Source: an uncultured Pseudomonadota bacterium (GTDB taxonomy: Bacteria; Myxococcota_A; UBA9042; CAIXZC01). Taken from it: DNA of 13,110 nt. Below, piece by piece: positions 1-7,602 of the stretch. The notes below the pieces were generated by a model that did no database searches, was not told the origin of the DNA, and worked only from the letters and a program-made list of their open reading frames with translations. The translations under genes were made by a program, and so were the position numbers. Location: the NCBI GenBank assembly GCA_937884235.1, contig CALGBT010000567.1, forward strand, positions 1 through 13,110. The letters run 5' to 3'. The number at the start of each line of letters is the position of its first letter. The stretch's first letter is position 1.

Positions 1-7
1 CGCGCCA

Positions 8-1288
8 CTACTTAGCAACAAACACTGCTACCAATTCCGTGTGGAATGTCTGTGGCATCAAATCAAATGCCGTAACCTGGCTCATGGTGTAGCCAGCTTC
101 CTGCAGATTGCCTGCGTCGCGGGCGAAGGTGCTGGGGTCGCAGGAGACGTAGACGATTCTCTGCGGTGCCAGCTTGATGATGAAGGGAACGGCCGTCTTG
201 GCTCCCCAGCGTGGTGGGTCGAGGAGAATCTTGTCCACCGACTGACCTTTACTGACGACGTGGCCAAGAAAGGTGGTGGCATCCTGCCTGGTGAAGCGCA
301 CGCCTGGCACCTCAGGTAGCAGGTCGGTGCGCAATCCAGTTTCCACGGCCTGTACTCTGAACCCTGCGCCGGCCAGTGGGTAAGTGAAGTTGCCATGCCC
401 GGCGTAGAGCTCCAAAATGTCGGACGCGCCGCCAAATTGACCAAAGATTTCAACTACATGCGACACTAGCTCCTGGTTCATTGAGCGATTGGCCTGGGAG
501 AATGCTCCGGGAAAGATGGGAATGGTACATGGTGGTTTCTCCTGGACGGTGATGCTCGCCTCCTTCAGCCCCCAACTCGCCCTTTCAGTCTTTGGCGAGA
601 CCACCTGGCAGCCGTCCAACTGCGTGGCCCGCCCCAGTTCGTCGGCCAGTCTTTGTGGCTCGGGGTAGCGCTGGGCTAGATAGAAGATGGCCATTACCCG
701 GTCAAGGTCATCGACGATAAATTCCATGGAGCCATTGAATTGCTCCCGGGGAACCCATGCGGCCAGTGATGCGATGACCGCATCCAGCGCGGGCAGACAG
801 ATGGGGCAGCCAGAGATGGGCACGATGTCGTGAGTGCCGAGGGAGAAGAAGCCGATGCGAAGGGGCGAGATGCCGTCTGCGGCGACATGGAGCCGAGCTC
901 GCTGCCGGTAACTGATTTCGTTGGTATCGTAGCGCAGCGGGGGGCAGGCAGGGCATTGCGGCGACAGCAGCTTGCGCAGGGCCTGATTCAGCACCGTCTG
1001 TTTATGGCGCAGCTGCGCCTCCCTGGTCATGTGCATCCACGGGCAGCCGCCGCAGGTGGAATGAGCCGGGCAAGGTGGTTGGCGCCGGTCAGGAGATGGC
1101 TCCAGGACTTCGACGATGCTGGCTTCCACCATTCTGGGTTTGCTGATCAGTGGTTTGGCGAGGACCACGTCGCCGGGGATTCCCCGTTGCACCAGGACGA
1201 CCTTTCCATCCTCCTGATGGCCCACCCCATAAGGCCCGTATGCCGGTCGCTCAATGGTGATGCGTAGATAGTCTGAAGTAGTGGTCAT
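8..1288 (-). CDS. rlmD: 23S rRNA (uracil-5-)-methyltransferase, RlmD/RumA family
   Basis: A 426-aa SAM-dependent RNA m5U methyltransferase (E. coli RlmD is 433 aa). An N-terminal TRAM-like beta-barrel (about residues 5-65) is followed by the Fe-S cysteines C73, C79 and C82 in a C-x5-C-x2-C pattern with the fourth at C161; these define the RumA/RlmD type rather than cluster-less TrmA. The Rossmann domain shows ELYAGHGNFT (293-302, SAM binding), LDPPR (356-360), the catalytic nucleophile C383 in VSCDPSTFARD and the general base E418 in HTE. The family methylates 23S rRNA uridines (U1939 in E. coli); which uridine this member modifies cannot be read from sequence, and an RlmC or RlmCD role is possible. 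The start at 1288 overlaps the thiI stop by 4 nt (ATGA) and has no strong Shine-Dalgarno, so translation is probably coupled to thiI. It is the last gene of the prs-desulfurase-thiI unit visible here; the stop lies 7 nt from the window edge. Confidence 0.9.
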   Translation of the reverse strand: MTTTSDYLRITIERPAYGPYGVGHQEDGKVVLVQRGIPGDVVLAKPLISKPRMVEASIVEVLEPSPDRRQPPCPAHSTCGGCPWMHMTREAQLRHKQTVLNQALRKLLSPQCPACPPLRYDTNEISYRQRARLHVAADGISPLRIGFFSLGTHDIVPISGCPICLPALDAVIASLAAWVPREQFNGSMEFIVDDLDRVMAIFYLAQRYPEPQRLADELGRATQLDGCQVVSPKTERASWGLKEASITVQEKPPCTIPIFPGAFSQANRSMNQELVSHVVEIFGQFGGASDILELYAGHGNFTYPLAGAGFRVQAVETGLRTDLLPEVPGVRFTRQDATTFLGHVVSKGQSVDKILLDPPRWGAKTAVPFIIKLAPQRIVYVSCDPSTFARDAGNLQEAGYTMSQVTAFDLMPQTFHTELVAVFVAK

Positions 1289-2481
1289 GCTTTGCCGATG
1301 ACGTTCTTCTCCCGTGCCTCGAAGGCCTCGTCTTCGAGCCGCCCGAGGTCGGCGAGGTTCTCCTCCATGGTGCGGATGATGGGGACCTTGCCGCGGGTGT
1401 CGGGATGGGGTGGCAGGAAGAGGGAGCAGCAGTCGTCGTGAGGCTGAATGGAGACTTCAAAGGTGCCAATCCTGCGCGCCAGGTCAACGGCCTCCATCTT
1501 GTCCATGCCAATTAGTGGTTGGAGAATGGGAAGTGAGGAGGCATCGCCAATCACTGCAATGTTTTCCATGGTCTGACTGGCCACCTGACCGAGACTCTCG
1601 CCGGTGACCAGAGCCTTGGCCTGCATCTCTTCTGCCACCCGGCTGGCCAGGCGCACCATGGTGCGCCGGTAGAAGAGCACCAGCTTTTCGTTAGGGGTGT
1701 GCTCTCGCAGGTACTCCTGAATGGCGGTGATGGACATGCTGACGAGCATCATGGGGCCGTGCCAGCGGGAGAGTGCGCGGGCCAGTTCCACCACCTTTTC
1801 CTGGGAGCGGGTCGAGGTGTACGGGTAGCTGTGGAAGTGAACGCCCACCAGATGGCACCCCCGTTTGGCCATCATCCAGCCGGCCACGGGGGAGTCGATG
1901 CCCCCGGATAGCAGCAGTACGGCGGTACCTGAGCTGCCCACCGGCAGGCCACCGGGACCAGGGATCGACCGAGCGAAGACGTAGCTCGATTGCTCAAATA
2001 TCTCGATGCCCACGACCAGGTCCGCCCCCTTGAGTTTCACCGGTAGTGCGTGGGTTTCGTAGATGCGGGCACCAATGGTGCGCTCGATCTCCGGGGATTT
2101 CATGGGAAATCGTTTGTAGGAACGGCTGGCAGAGACGCGGAAGTGGCGAGGATTCCCTTCAGTGATCTCCCGCACCCCCAGATCGTAGGCCGCGGTGGAG
2201 AGGGCCTCGTAGTCGGTGGGGACCTCCATGCCGGGGCTCACCGAAACCACGCCAAAGGTGTGGGAGACGGCGGCTAGCGCCGCCCCCATGGATTCGGCGG
2301 CGGCATCTGCCGGGGCCCGCACGAGGAAGCGGCCATGGAAGGCTTCCACCGTCCAACCCTGCAACCCTGGAGTCCGCTTCAACGCACCCTTGAGAGCGGT
2401 GCGGAGAATGCGCAGGAAGTGGCCACGATTCCCCTTTTTCAGGAAGACTTCACCAAATCTGATGAGGATGATATTTTCCAT
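1285..2481 (-). CDS. thiI: tRNA 4-thiouridine synthase ThiI (no rhodanese domain)
   Basis: A 398-aa ThiI, which adenylates uridine 8 of tRNA and inserts sulfur to make 4-thiouridine; the family also serves thiamine thiazole synthesis in some bacteria. It has an N-terminal ferredoxin-like region and THUMP domain (about 1-165), then a PP-loop ATPase domain with SGGIDS at 192-197 and the conserved acidic/cysteine patch DDCCS at 349-353, where the sulfur-accepting cysteine of the catalytic domain lies. E. coli ThiI is about 480 aa and ends in a rhodanese domain carrying a persulfide cysteine. This protein stops before that domain, like the Bacillus and archaeal forms. The cysteine desulfurase gene lies 8 nt upstream and is the obvious sulfur donor. 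An AAGGA sequence precedes the ATG. The 3' end overlaps the rRNA methyltransferase start by 4 nt. Confidence 0.95.
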   Translation of the reverse strand: MENIILIRFGEVFLKKGNRGHFLRILRTALKGALKRTPGLQGWTVEAFHGRFLVRAPADAAAESMGAALAAVSHTFGVVSVSPGMEVPTDYEALSTAAYDLGVREITEGNPRHFRVSASRSYKRFPMKSPEIERTIGARIYETHALPVKLKGADLVVGIEIFEQSSYVFARSIPGPGGLPVGSSGTAVLLLSGGIDSPVAGWMMAKRGCHLVGVHFHSYPYTSTRSQEKVVELARALSRWHGPMMLVSMSITAIQEYLREHTPNEKLVLFYRRTMVRLASRVAEEMQAKALVTGESLGQVASQTMENIAVIGDASSLPILQPLIGMDKMEAVDLARRIGTFEVSIQPHDDCCSLFLPPHPDTRGKVPIIRTMEENLADLGRLEDEAFEAREKNVIGKA

Positions 2482-2489
2482 TGTGTCCT

Positions 2490-3626
2490 TCAGGCTCTCA
2501 GCCGCTTGACCACTGCGATGAAGCGGGTGGCGGCCTCCTCGGCCTCGTCGATAGTGTTGTTAATTCCTGCCGAGATTCGGATGGTGGCGAAATTGGGCCG
2601 GCGGCCAATGGCCTCCAGCACGTGGCTTTGCTTGACCGAAGTCGACTTGCAGGCGGCCCCGGCGGAGACCAGCACGCCAGCATCTTCCAGGAAGATCATG
2701 AGGTTCTGTGACTTGATGCCAGGGACGCTGACAGAGAGCAGTCCCGGGAGTCGGTGCTGAGGGTGACCATTGAAGAGCATTCCTGGCAGCGCAGCCCGCA
2801 GCCGTGCGGCCAGGGTTTCCGTGATGGCTGCGAGCAACTCGCTGTGTTTTGAGCGGTCTGCGCTCATTGCTTGCGCTGCGGCGACCAGACCAACGATGCC
2901 CGGGACGTTCAAGGTGCCGGCTCTGCGACCTTCTTCCTGCGCCCCACCGTAGATGAGAGGTTTCAGGCGGAGACCATTGCGGGCGATGAGCGCCCCGCTA
3001 CCCTTGGGGCCGTGAAACTTGTGGGCCGAAAGCGAGAGCAGGTCGATGGCGGAACCAGCGAGTTGCAGCGGGAGGTGGCCGAAGGTCTGCACGGCATCGG
3101 TGTGAAACCGGGCGTTTGCATTCTTCTTCTTGACCCTTCGGGCCAACTCCTCAATGGGTTGAACTGTGCCAATTTCGTTGTTGCCGTGAATGATGGAGAC
3201 TAGGATTGTCTGGTCGTTGACCATTTCGAGGAGGGTTTCGACCTCGATACGGCCGTCCATGTCCACCGGTGCCAACTGCACGTCAAAGCCTCGCTGGGCG
3301 AGTTCCATGGCCGCTTCCAGTACGGCGGGGTGTTCTATGGTGGAGACGATGATGCGCCCTTTGCGTGCGGCAAGGGCGGTGCCGAAGAGAGCAAGGTTGT
3401 CAGATTCGCTGCCGCCGGAGGTGAAAATGATCTCCTTGGGGGCAACTCCCAGCATGGTGGCGAGTTGGCGACGCTGTTCATCCACCAGTTTTTCTGCCTG
3501 TGCACCGGCCAGATGTCCCGCGGAGGGATTGGCAAAGGTCTGTTGCCAGGTTGGCTCCATGGCAGCCGCTGCAGCCGGGTGGAGACTGGTGGTGGCGGCG
3601 TTGTCGAGGTAGATGTGGTCGGCCAT
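2490..3626 (-). CDS. Cysteine desulfurase (NifS/IscS class I)
   Basis: A 378-aa PLP-dependent class V aminotransferase-fold enzyme that takes sulfur from L-cysteine, leaving alanine and an enzyme persulfide. Visible landmarks are YLDNAATT (6-13), TSGGSESDN (69-77), EHP with the PLP-stacking H99, HGNNEIG (147-153), HTDAVQ with D177, and the Schiff-base lysine K203 in SAHKFHGPKG. The mobile catalytic-cysteine loop is SAGAACKSTS (321-330) with C326; the family usually reads SxGSACxS, so the loop is slightly divergent but the nucleophile is present. The gene sits between prs (18-nt gap) and thiI (8-nt gap) with no isc or suf scaffold genes nearby. I infer it is the dedicated sulfur donor for ThiI, as NifZ is in Bacillus, rather than the main Fe-S assembly desulfurase. 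The Shine-Dalgarno before 3626 is weak. Confidence 0.93.
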   Translation of the reverse strand: MADHIYLDNAATTSLHPAAAAAMEPTWQQTFANPSAGHLAGAQAEKLVDEQRRQLATMLGVAPKEIIFTSGGSESDNLALFGTALAARKGRIIVSTIEHPAVLEAAMELAQRGFDVQLAPVDMDGRIEVETLLEMVNDQTILVSIIHGNNEIGTVQPIEELARRVKKKNANARFHTDAVQTFGHLPLQLAGSAIDLLSLSAHKFHGPKGSGALIARNGLRLKPLIYGGAQEEGRRAGTLNVPGIVGLVAAAQAMSADRSKHSELLAAITETLAARLRAALPGMLFNGHPQHRLPGLLSVSVPGIKSQNLMIFLEDAGVLVSAGAACKSTSVKQSHVLEAIGRRPNFATIRISAGINNTIDEAEEAATRFIAVVKRLRA

Positions 3627-3644
3627 GGGATTGGTCCGGGGTTG

Positions 3645-4589
3645 CTAGTCGAACATCTCAGAGATGGATTTACCTGAATGGATGCGCGCGATGGCGTCGG
3701 CAAACATGGGTGCCACGGTAAGGACCTTCACCTTGTCAGTGAGTTTCTCCTCGGGCACGGGAATGGTGTCGCAGACGAGGATTTCGTCCAGGCTGGTTGC
3801 CGACAGTCGTTGTGTGGCATTGCTGGTGAGTACTCCGTGTACCGCGCCACAGCGAACTGACGTTACGCCATTCTTAATCAGGAAGGCGATGGCCTCGATC
3901 ATGGTGCCGCCGCTGGCGATTTCATCGTCAAGCAGAATTGCATCCTTGCCCTCGACGTCGCCGATGACGCTGTGGGCCTTGGCCTTTTCGTCGTTGCCAC
4001 TGCGGCGCTTGTCGATAATGGCCATAGGCAGGTCCAGGCGGTTGGCGTAGTGCGTGAGGTCCTTCACTTCACCGACGTCGCTGGCTACCAGGACGGTATT
4101 GCTAAGGTCGCTTTTGCGGAGGTGCTCGCTGATCACTGGGCCGCCGATGAGTTGGTCGGAGGGGATACGCAGGAACCCCTGAATCTGCGCGCAGTGGAGA
4201 TTCATGGTGAGGACGCGGTCGGCGCCTGCGGTTTGGAAGAGGTCGGCCATGAGTCGAGCTGCGATGGAGATGCGGGGCTGGTCCTTCTTGTCAGACCGGG
4301 CGTAGGGGAAATAGGGCAGTACTGCGGTGATGCGGGAGGCCGAGGCGCCACGCAGTGCATCGATCATGATGAGGGCTTCCATAATGTGCGCATTGACTGG
4401 CGGTGCCATGGTCTGAACCACAAACACGTCGTCTCCACGCACACTCTCAGAAATCTTGGTCATGATGTTCTGGTTGGAGAAGGTGACAATCTCCCGACGT
4501 CCTGCCGGAATGCCCAGATGGGAGCAGATGTCATCGGTGAATTTGGGATGGGATGAGCCCGAGAAAACTTTGAGTGTGCCGAAGTTCAT
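3645..4589 (-). CDS. prs: Ribose-phosphate pyrophosphokinase (PRPP synthetase)
   Basis: A 314-aa cytosolic enzyme making 5-phosphoribosyl 1-diphosphate from ribose 5-phosphate and ATP, the precursor for nucleotides, histidine and tryptophan. It has the N-terminal FSGSSHP segment, the ATP-loop region PYFPYARSDKKDQPRIS (92-108), the MNLHCAQIQGF helix (129-139, H132), IIDKRR (191-196) and the PRPP-binding loop LLDDEIASGGT (219-229). Compared with the E. coli type, DVGGVVRARA is replaced by DVGEVKDLTH (171-180) and MIDTGGT by EIASGGT, so it is a divergent but intact member. The start at 4589 is preceded by GGAGG with 5-nt spacing. A longer reading to an ATG at 4631 is rejected because that ATG has no Shine-Dalgarno and lies on the proposed -10 element. 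First gene of the unit that continues into the desulfurase, thiI and the rRNA methyltransferase. Confidence 0.93.
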   Translation of the reverse strand: MNFGTLKVFSGSSHPKFTDDICSHLGIPAGRREIVTFSNQNIMTKISESVRGDDVFVVQTMAPPVNAHIMEALIMIDALRGASASRITAVLPYFPYARSDKKDQPRISIAARLMADLFQTAGADRVLTMNLHCAQIQGFLRIPSDQLIGGPVISEHLRKSDLSNTVLVASDVGEVKDLTHYANRLDLPMAIIDKRRSGNDEKAKAHSVIGDVEGKDAILLDDEIASGGTMIEAIAFLIKNGVTSVRCGAVHGVLTSNATQRLSATSLDEILVCDTIPVPEEKLTDKVKVLTVAPMFADAIARIHSGKSISEMFD

Positions 4590-4626
4590 TTCCCCCTCCA
4601 GGGGCAGGCGGTTAGAAACCGGGCAC

Positions 4627-4654
4627 AGCATACGCGAAAGTCACTTTAAGTAAA
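4627..4654 (-). promoter_or_regulatory. Candidate sigma-70 promoter for the prs operon
   Basis: Read on the minus strand, TTTACT (4649-4654) and TATGCT (4627-4632) are separated by 16 nt; each matches 4 of 6 consensus bases. Transcription would start near 4620, giving a leader of about 30 nt that contains the GGAGG ribosome binding site of prs. Prediction by eye only. Confidence 0.4.
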
Positions 4655-4744
4655 GATGAAAGGCCGGGCACGGCTCAATAGCGGGGAGGACAGGGGGAGC
4701 GGGGGGGCAGCTCAAAACGGTACCTGACACAAGCCAGAGGCTGG

Positions 4745-4792
4745 CTATGGCAGAGTGGGCCGGGGTCGGGGTGATGGTCTCCAAGATTTCAT
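4745..4792 (-). CDS. Possible 15-codon small ORF with consensus ribosome binding site
   Basis: ATG at 4792 follows GGAGG (4798-4802) with 5-nt spacing, a textbook initiation site in an otherwise non-coding gap. The encoded peptide would be MKSWRPSPRPRPTLP, rich in Pro and Arg, ending at TAG (4745-4747). The stop overlaps the hairpin at 4732-4746. It could be a leader peptide, a small protein or chance; there is no homology to judge from and the length is far too short for coding statistics. Confidence 0.2.
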   Translation of the reverse strand: MKSWRPSPRPRPTLP

Positions 4793-4880
4793 ATGATCCT
4801 CCAGTTTCAGTCAAGGGGAAGTCTAGCGCGGGTGGTGGACAGCGTCAAGCAGGTTTATGAGTAGGCTGCCGCCAGGCACG

Positions 4881-7475
4881 CTACACGCAGTCCGGAATCG
4901 TCTCGTTGAGGCAGGCATTCTCGACGCAGGTGTCGGTGGTGCAGACATCCTCGTCGTTGCACTCCTCGTCCAGGTTGCAGCATTCATTGATGGGCGCAAA
5001 AGTGCAGGCATTCTCGATGCAGGTGTCGGTGGTGCAGACATCTTCGTCGTCGCAGTCTTCAACCAGGGCACAGCATCCGGGTTGCAGGTTGTGAACACAG
5101 GTGTTTTCAACGCACGTATCGTCGCTGCAGTCAATGCCATCGCTGCACTGCTCGTCGTCGGTACAGCAGTAAGGTATGGGGGTGTGCTGGCAGGCGTTGT
5201 CGACGCAGGCATCGTCGGTGCAGGCCTCGCTGTCGTCACACTCTTCATCAAGCTGGCAACATTGGGGTACAGGGGCATGGACACAGGTGTTTTCGACGCA
5301 GGCATCGTCGGTGCAGTCGTCCTGGTCCTGGCACTGAGCATCCGCCGTGCAGCAGTCTGGAACGGGGTCAAACTTGCAGGAGTTGTTGGCGCAAGTGCCC
5401 ATCTGACATGGGCCAGCGGGAACACACTCGGCATCGGCCAGGCAGCATTCCGCCAGGGGGGCATTGACGCAGGTGCCGCCGACGTCGCAGCTATCTGCGG
5501 TGCAGGGGTTCAGGTCGTCGCACTCTTCGTTGGCCTGGCACTCGCCCAGGAAGCAGATGCCACCGGAGCAGCTGGCATCCGGAGCGTCGGTGGTCTGGCA
5601 GTCTGAGGGCCACTCGCAACAGAGGGCGCCGCTGCCCTTGGCGTAGATCTTCACATCATCGACGTTCCAGGAAGAGACGGTGAAGACGCCGTTAGAGCCG
5701 ATCTTGTACCCGAATCGGATCTTGAAGCCGGGATTGGCAAATTCGCCCACATCGAATTCCTGATAGACCCATTGCGGGTCCTGGATGCCGGGGGAGGGGC
5801 CGGTGGCCCAGATTTCCACCCAGGTGGCTCCGTCAAAGACCTGGAGATTGTTAGTCATGTAGGGTTCATAGTCGCTGTTGAGGAAGCGCCAGTAGCTGAG
5901 TGTCAGGTCCTCGACTCCGGCGGCGTTTACGGCTGGTGAGGTCATGTAATAGAAGTCGTGCACTTCTGCGGTTGGGGCATTACCTGCCACCACAACGCCG
6001 GCGACGAAGTTGTCGTCGGAGCCGGTGTGGTCCAGTGCCGGGTCGGGGTTGCCGTAGGCGGTCCCGACGCTGACGGCCGTGGCGGCGCGATTCCAGTTGG
6101 GCCCATAGTCCCACCCGAGGTTGCCCTGGAAGTCATCTTCAAAGAGCGGGATATTGCAGCAGCCATCCACGCCGGTGGGTTCGTAGATGCAGAAGTTGTT
6201 GTCGCAGGTCTCGGTAGTACAGATGTCGTCGCCATCGTCGCACTCGGCATCGGAGTAGCAGCAGATATCGACATGTCCGCACTCGTTCTCCAGGCAGGAG
6301 TCCTGGGTGCAGGATTCCTCGTCATCGCAGTCGGAAACGGCCAGGCAGCAATTGTCAGCCCATTCATGGGTGCAGATGTCACCCATTCCCGGGCAGACGT
6401 CGAGGGTGCAGAGGTTGTCGTCATTGCATTCGCTGTCGTCATTGTGGCAGCACCCGAGCACTGCCTTGTTGTTGCAGAAGCCGAAGTTGGGGCCGGCGAG
6501 AGCGCACTCGTCAGTGGTGCAGAGTTCCTGGTCGTCACAGTCCAGGGCATCGTGGCAGCAGTCTGGTACGGGAGCGTAGATGCAAGTGTAGTCGATGCAG
6601 TCCTCGGTGGTACAACCGTCGCCGTCCTCGCAGTCGGCGGCGACCATGCAGCAGCCCGGCCCTGCTGGCTGGAATTGGCAGAGGCCTTCGGTGCAGAGGT
6701 TCTCGGTGCAGTCGTTCTCATCTGCGCACTCTTCATCAGCGTCACAGCAAGTCAGACCGGGAATGGGGCTGAAGGTGCAAGAGTAGTTGGTGCAGGCGTC
6801 GAGGGTGCAAGGGAGTGAGTCATCGCACTCGAAATCGGCGACGCAGCAGTTGGGGTCTGCGGATGGGGCGTGTTTGCAGCCGCCCGGTTCGGAACACGAA
6901 TCGTCGGTGCAGGGGTCGCCATCGTCGCAGTTCTTGATCTTGTTGTTGCAGCCGGTCTGGGGGTTGCAGCCGTCGGCGGTGCAGGCCAGGCCGTCATTGC
7001 AATCAACTACTGCGTAGACACAGCCCTCCTCGGCATCACAGCTTTCTTCGGTGCAGGCGTTGTCATCGGCGCAGTCGAGGGAGTTGTGGAGGCACTGACC
7101 GTCGCTGGCGCGACAGGCATCGACGGTGCAGGCGTTGTTATCGGTGCAGCTTTTGGGGGTGTTGACACAGCCGTAGTCGGGCTCGCAAAGGTCTACCGTA
7201 CAAGGGTCAAGGTCGTTGCACTCGGCATTGACGGTGCAGGGGAGCAGGACAATCTCTGGGGCTAGGTCCGGTGCGACGTTGTCTTCAGGAGGCGTGGCGT
7301 CGCTTGACAGGTCTGGGTCGGGCAGGCCATCAGCAGCCTCTACATCGTCCGGGGACAACAGATCGCCACTGGCAATATCCTCGCCGGGGGAATTCGCATC
7401 CGATTCGGTGGAACCGCCAGAACAACCGCCAAGTAGCAACGCTGTCGCCGTAAGTGCGACGAACCACCTTCTCAT
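4881..7475 (-). CDS. Large secreted lipoprotein with about 19 cysteine-rich Dictyostelium-type repeats
   Basis: An 864-aa exported lipoprotein of unknown function. A signal peptide (MRRWFVALTATALLLGGC) ends in a lipobox with lipidated C18; serine at +2 suggests outer-membrane sorting. An acidic linker (19-79) is followed by twelve cysteine modules (about 80-440), a non-repetitive segment (about 440-622) rich in aromatic and beta-type sequence (FEDDFQGNLGWDYG..., SSWNVDDVKIY), probably a jelly-roll/lectin-like beta-sandwich, and seven more modules to the C-terminus. A module is roughly 25-35 aa, C-x5-7-C-T-x-D-x-C-...-C, the later ones with a CC pair after a Pro-rich turn (e.g. CDDEDVCTTDTC). 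This resembles the Pfam 'Dictyostelium (slime mold) repeat' family of extracellular proteins; disulfides and perhaps Ca2+ would rigidify it. GGAGG ends 1 nt before ATG 7478 and 4 nt before ATG 7475, so 7475 is preferred; farther-upstream ATGs would bury the signal peptide. Function might be adhesion or surface structure (inference). Confidence 0.85.
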   Translation of the reverse strand: MRRWFVALTATALLLGGCSGGSTESDANSPGEDIASGDLLSPDDVEAADGLPDPDLSSDATPPEDNVAPDLAPEIVLLPCTVNAECNDLDPCTVDLCEPDYGCVNTPKSCTDNNACTVDACRASDGQCLHNSLDCADDNACTEESCDAEEGCVYAVVDCNDGLACTADGCNPQTGCNNKIKNCDDGDPCTDDSCSEPGGCKHAPSADPNCCVADFECDDSLPCTLDACTNYSCTFSPIPGLTCCDADEECADENDCTENLCTEGLCQFQPAGPGCCMVAADCEDGDGCTTEDCIDYTCIYAPVPDCCHDALDCDDQELCTTDECALAGPNFGFCNNKAVLGCCHNDDSECNDDNLCTLDVCPGMGDICTHEWADNCCLAVSDCDDEESCTQDSCLENECGHVDICCYSDAECDDGDDICTTETCDNNFCIYEPTGVDGCCNIPLFEDDFQGNLGWDYGPNWNRAATAVSVGTAYGNPDPALDHTGSDDNFVAGVVVAGNAPTAEVHDFYYMTSPAVNAAGVEDLTLSYWRFLNSDYEPYMTNNLQVFDGATWVEIWATGPSPGIQDPQWVYQEFDVGEFANPGFKIRFGYKIGSNGVFTVSSWNVDDVKIYAKGSGALCCEWPSDCQTTDAPDASCSGGICFLGECQANEECDDLNPCTADSCDVGGTCVNAPLAECCLADAECVPAGPCQMGTCANNSCKFDPVPDCCTADAQCQDQDDCTDDACVENTCVHAPVPQCCQLDEECDDSEACTDDACVDNACQHTPIPYCCTDDEQCSDGIDCSDDTCVENTCVHNLQPGCCALVEDCDDEDVCTTDTCIENACTFAPINECCNLDEECNDEDVCTTDTCVENACLNETIPDCV
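5610..6155 (-). other. Non-repetitive beta-sandwich-like domain between the two cysteine arrays
   Basis: This part of the lipoprotein (residues about 440-622) has few cysteines. It contains alternating hydrophobic/aromatic strands such as DLTLSYWRFLNSDYE, NNLQVFDGATWVEIW, WVYQEFDVGEF, FKIRFGYKIGSNG and WNVDDVKIY. The ending 'DDVxI' after a W is typical of MAM/jelly-roll-like extracellular domains that bind carbohydrate or protein ligands. Family assignment is by pattern only. Confidence 0.55.
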
Positions 7476-7602
7476 CATGCCTCCATTGCCTCGTTGCCTG
7501 CGAGTACCCGCCACGGCCCTGCTCAAAGAGAGGAGCTTTGCAGTACCAGGGCAGTATGGTAGAGTCTGCCACGGTAGCGACGTCAATGCAAGGTCCAGAG
7601 CC
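7476..7602. promoter_or_regulatory. Divergent promoter region between lipoprotein and glycosyltransferase genes
   Basis: The two genes are transcribed away from each other across about 127 nt, so both promoters must lie here or inside the neighbouring gene starts. Weak sigma-70 candidates: plus strand TTGCAG (7538-7543), 16 nt, TAGAGT (7560-7565); minus strand TTGACG (7581-7586), 19 nt, TACCAT (7556-7561). None is close to consensus. The presence of promoters is safe from gene orientation; the exact boxes are not. Confidence 0.35.

Larger units (their letters stand above)
4590..4880. other. Intergenic region between prs and the cysteine-rich lipoprotein gene
   Basis: A 291-nt stretch without a convincing gene. 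On the minus strand it holds a perfect 6-bp hairpin at 4732-4746 (AGCCAG / CTGGCT, 3-nt loop), G-rich runs near 4683-4707 on the plus strand, a 15-codon ORF at 4745-4792 with a consensus Shine-Dalgarno, and the candidate prs promoter. No U-tract follows the hairpin, so I do not call an intrinsic terminator for the lipoprotein gene. Confidence 0.6.

Noticed and set aside
4857..5606. Long open frame (249 codons) on the plus strand, antisense to the cysteine-rich lipoprotein; a similar one at 5958-6818
   Set aside because: They arise because the repeated TGC/GAC/GAT codons read as GCA/GTC/ATC on the other strand, giving V/A/G-rich sequence without stops. No ribosome binding site or domain.
4881..7260. 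Regularly spaced similar sequence that could look like a CRISPR or other DNA repeat array
   Set aside because: The periodicity is at protein level (cysteine modules); DNA repeats are degenerate, differ in length and stay in frame.
7216..7602. A 129-residue N-terminal extension of the glycosyltransferase
   Set aside because: It would overlap the lipoprotein 5' end in antisense, is Ser/Gly/Ala-rich without a domain, and the GT-A fold begins right after ATG 7603.
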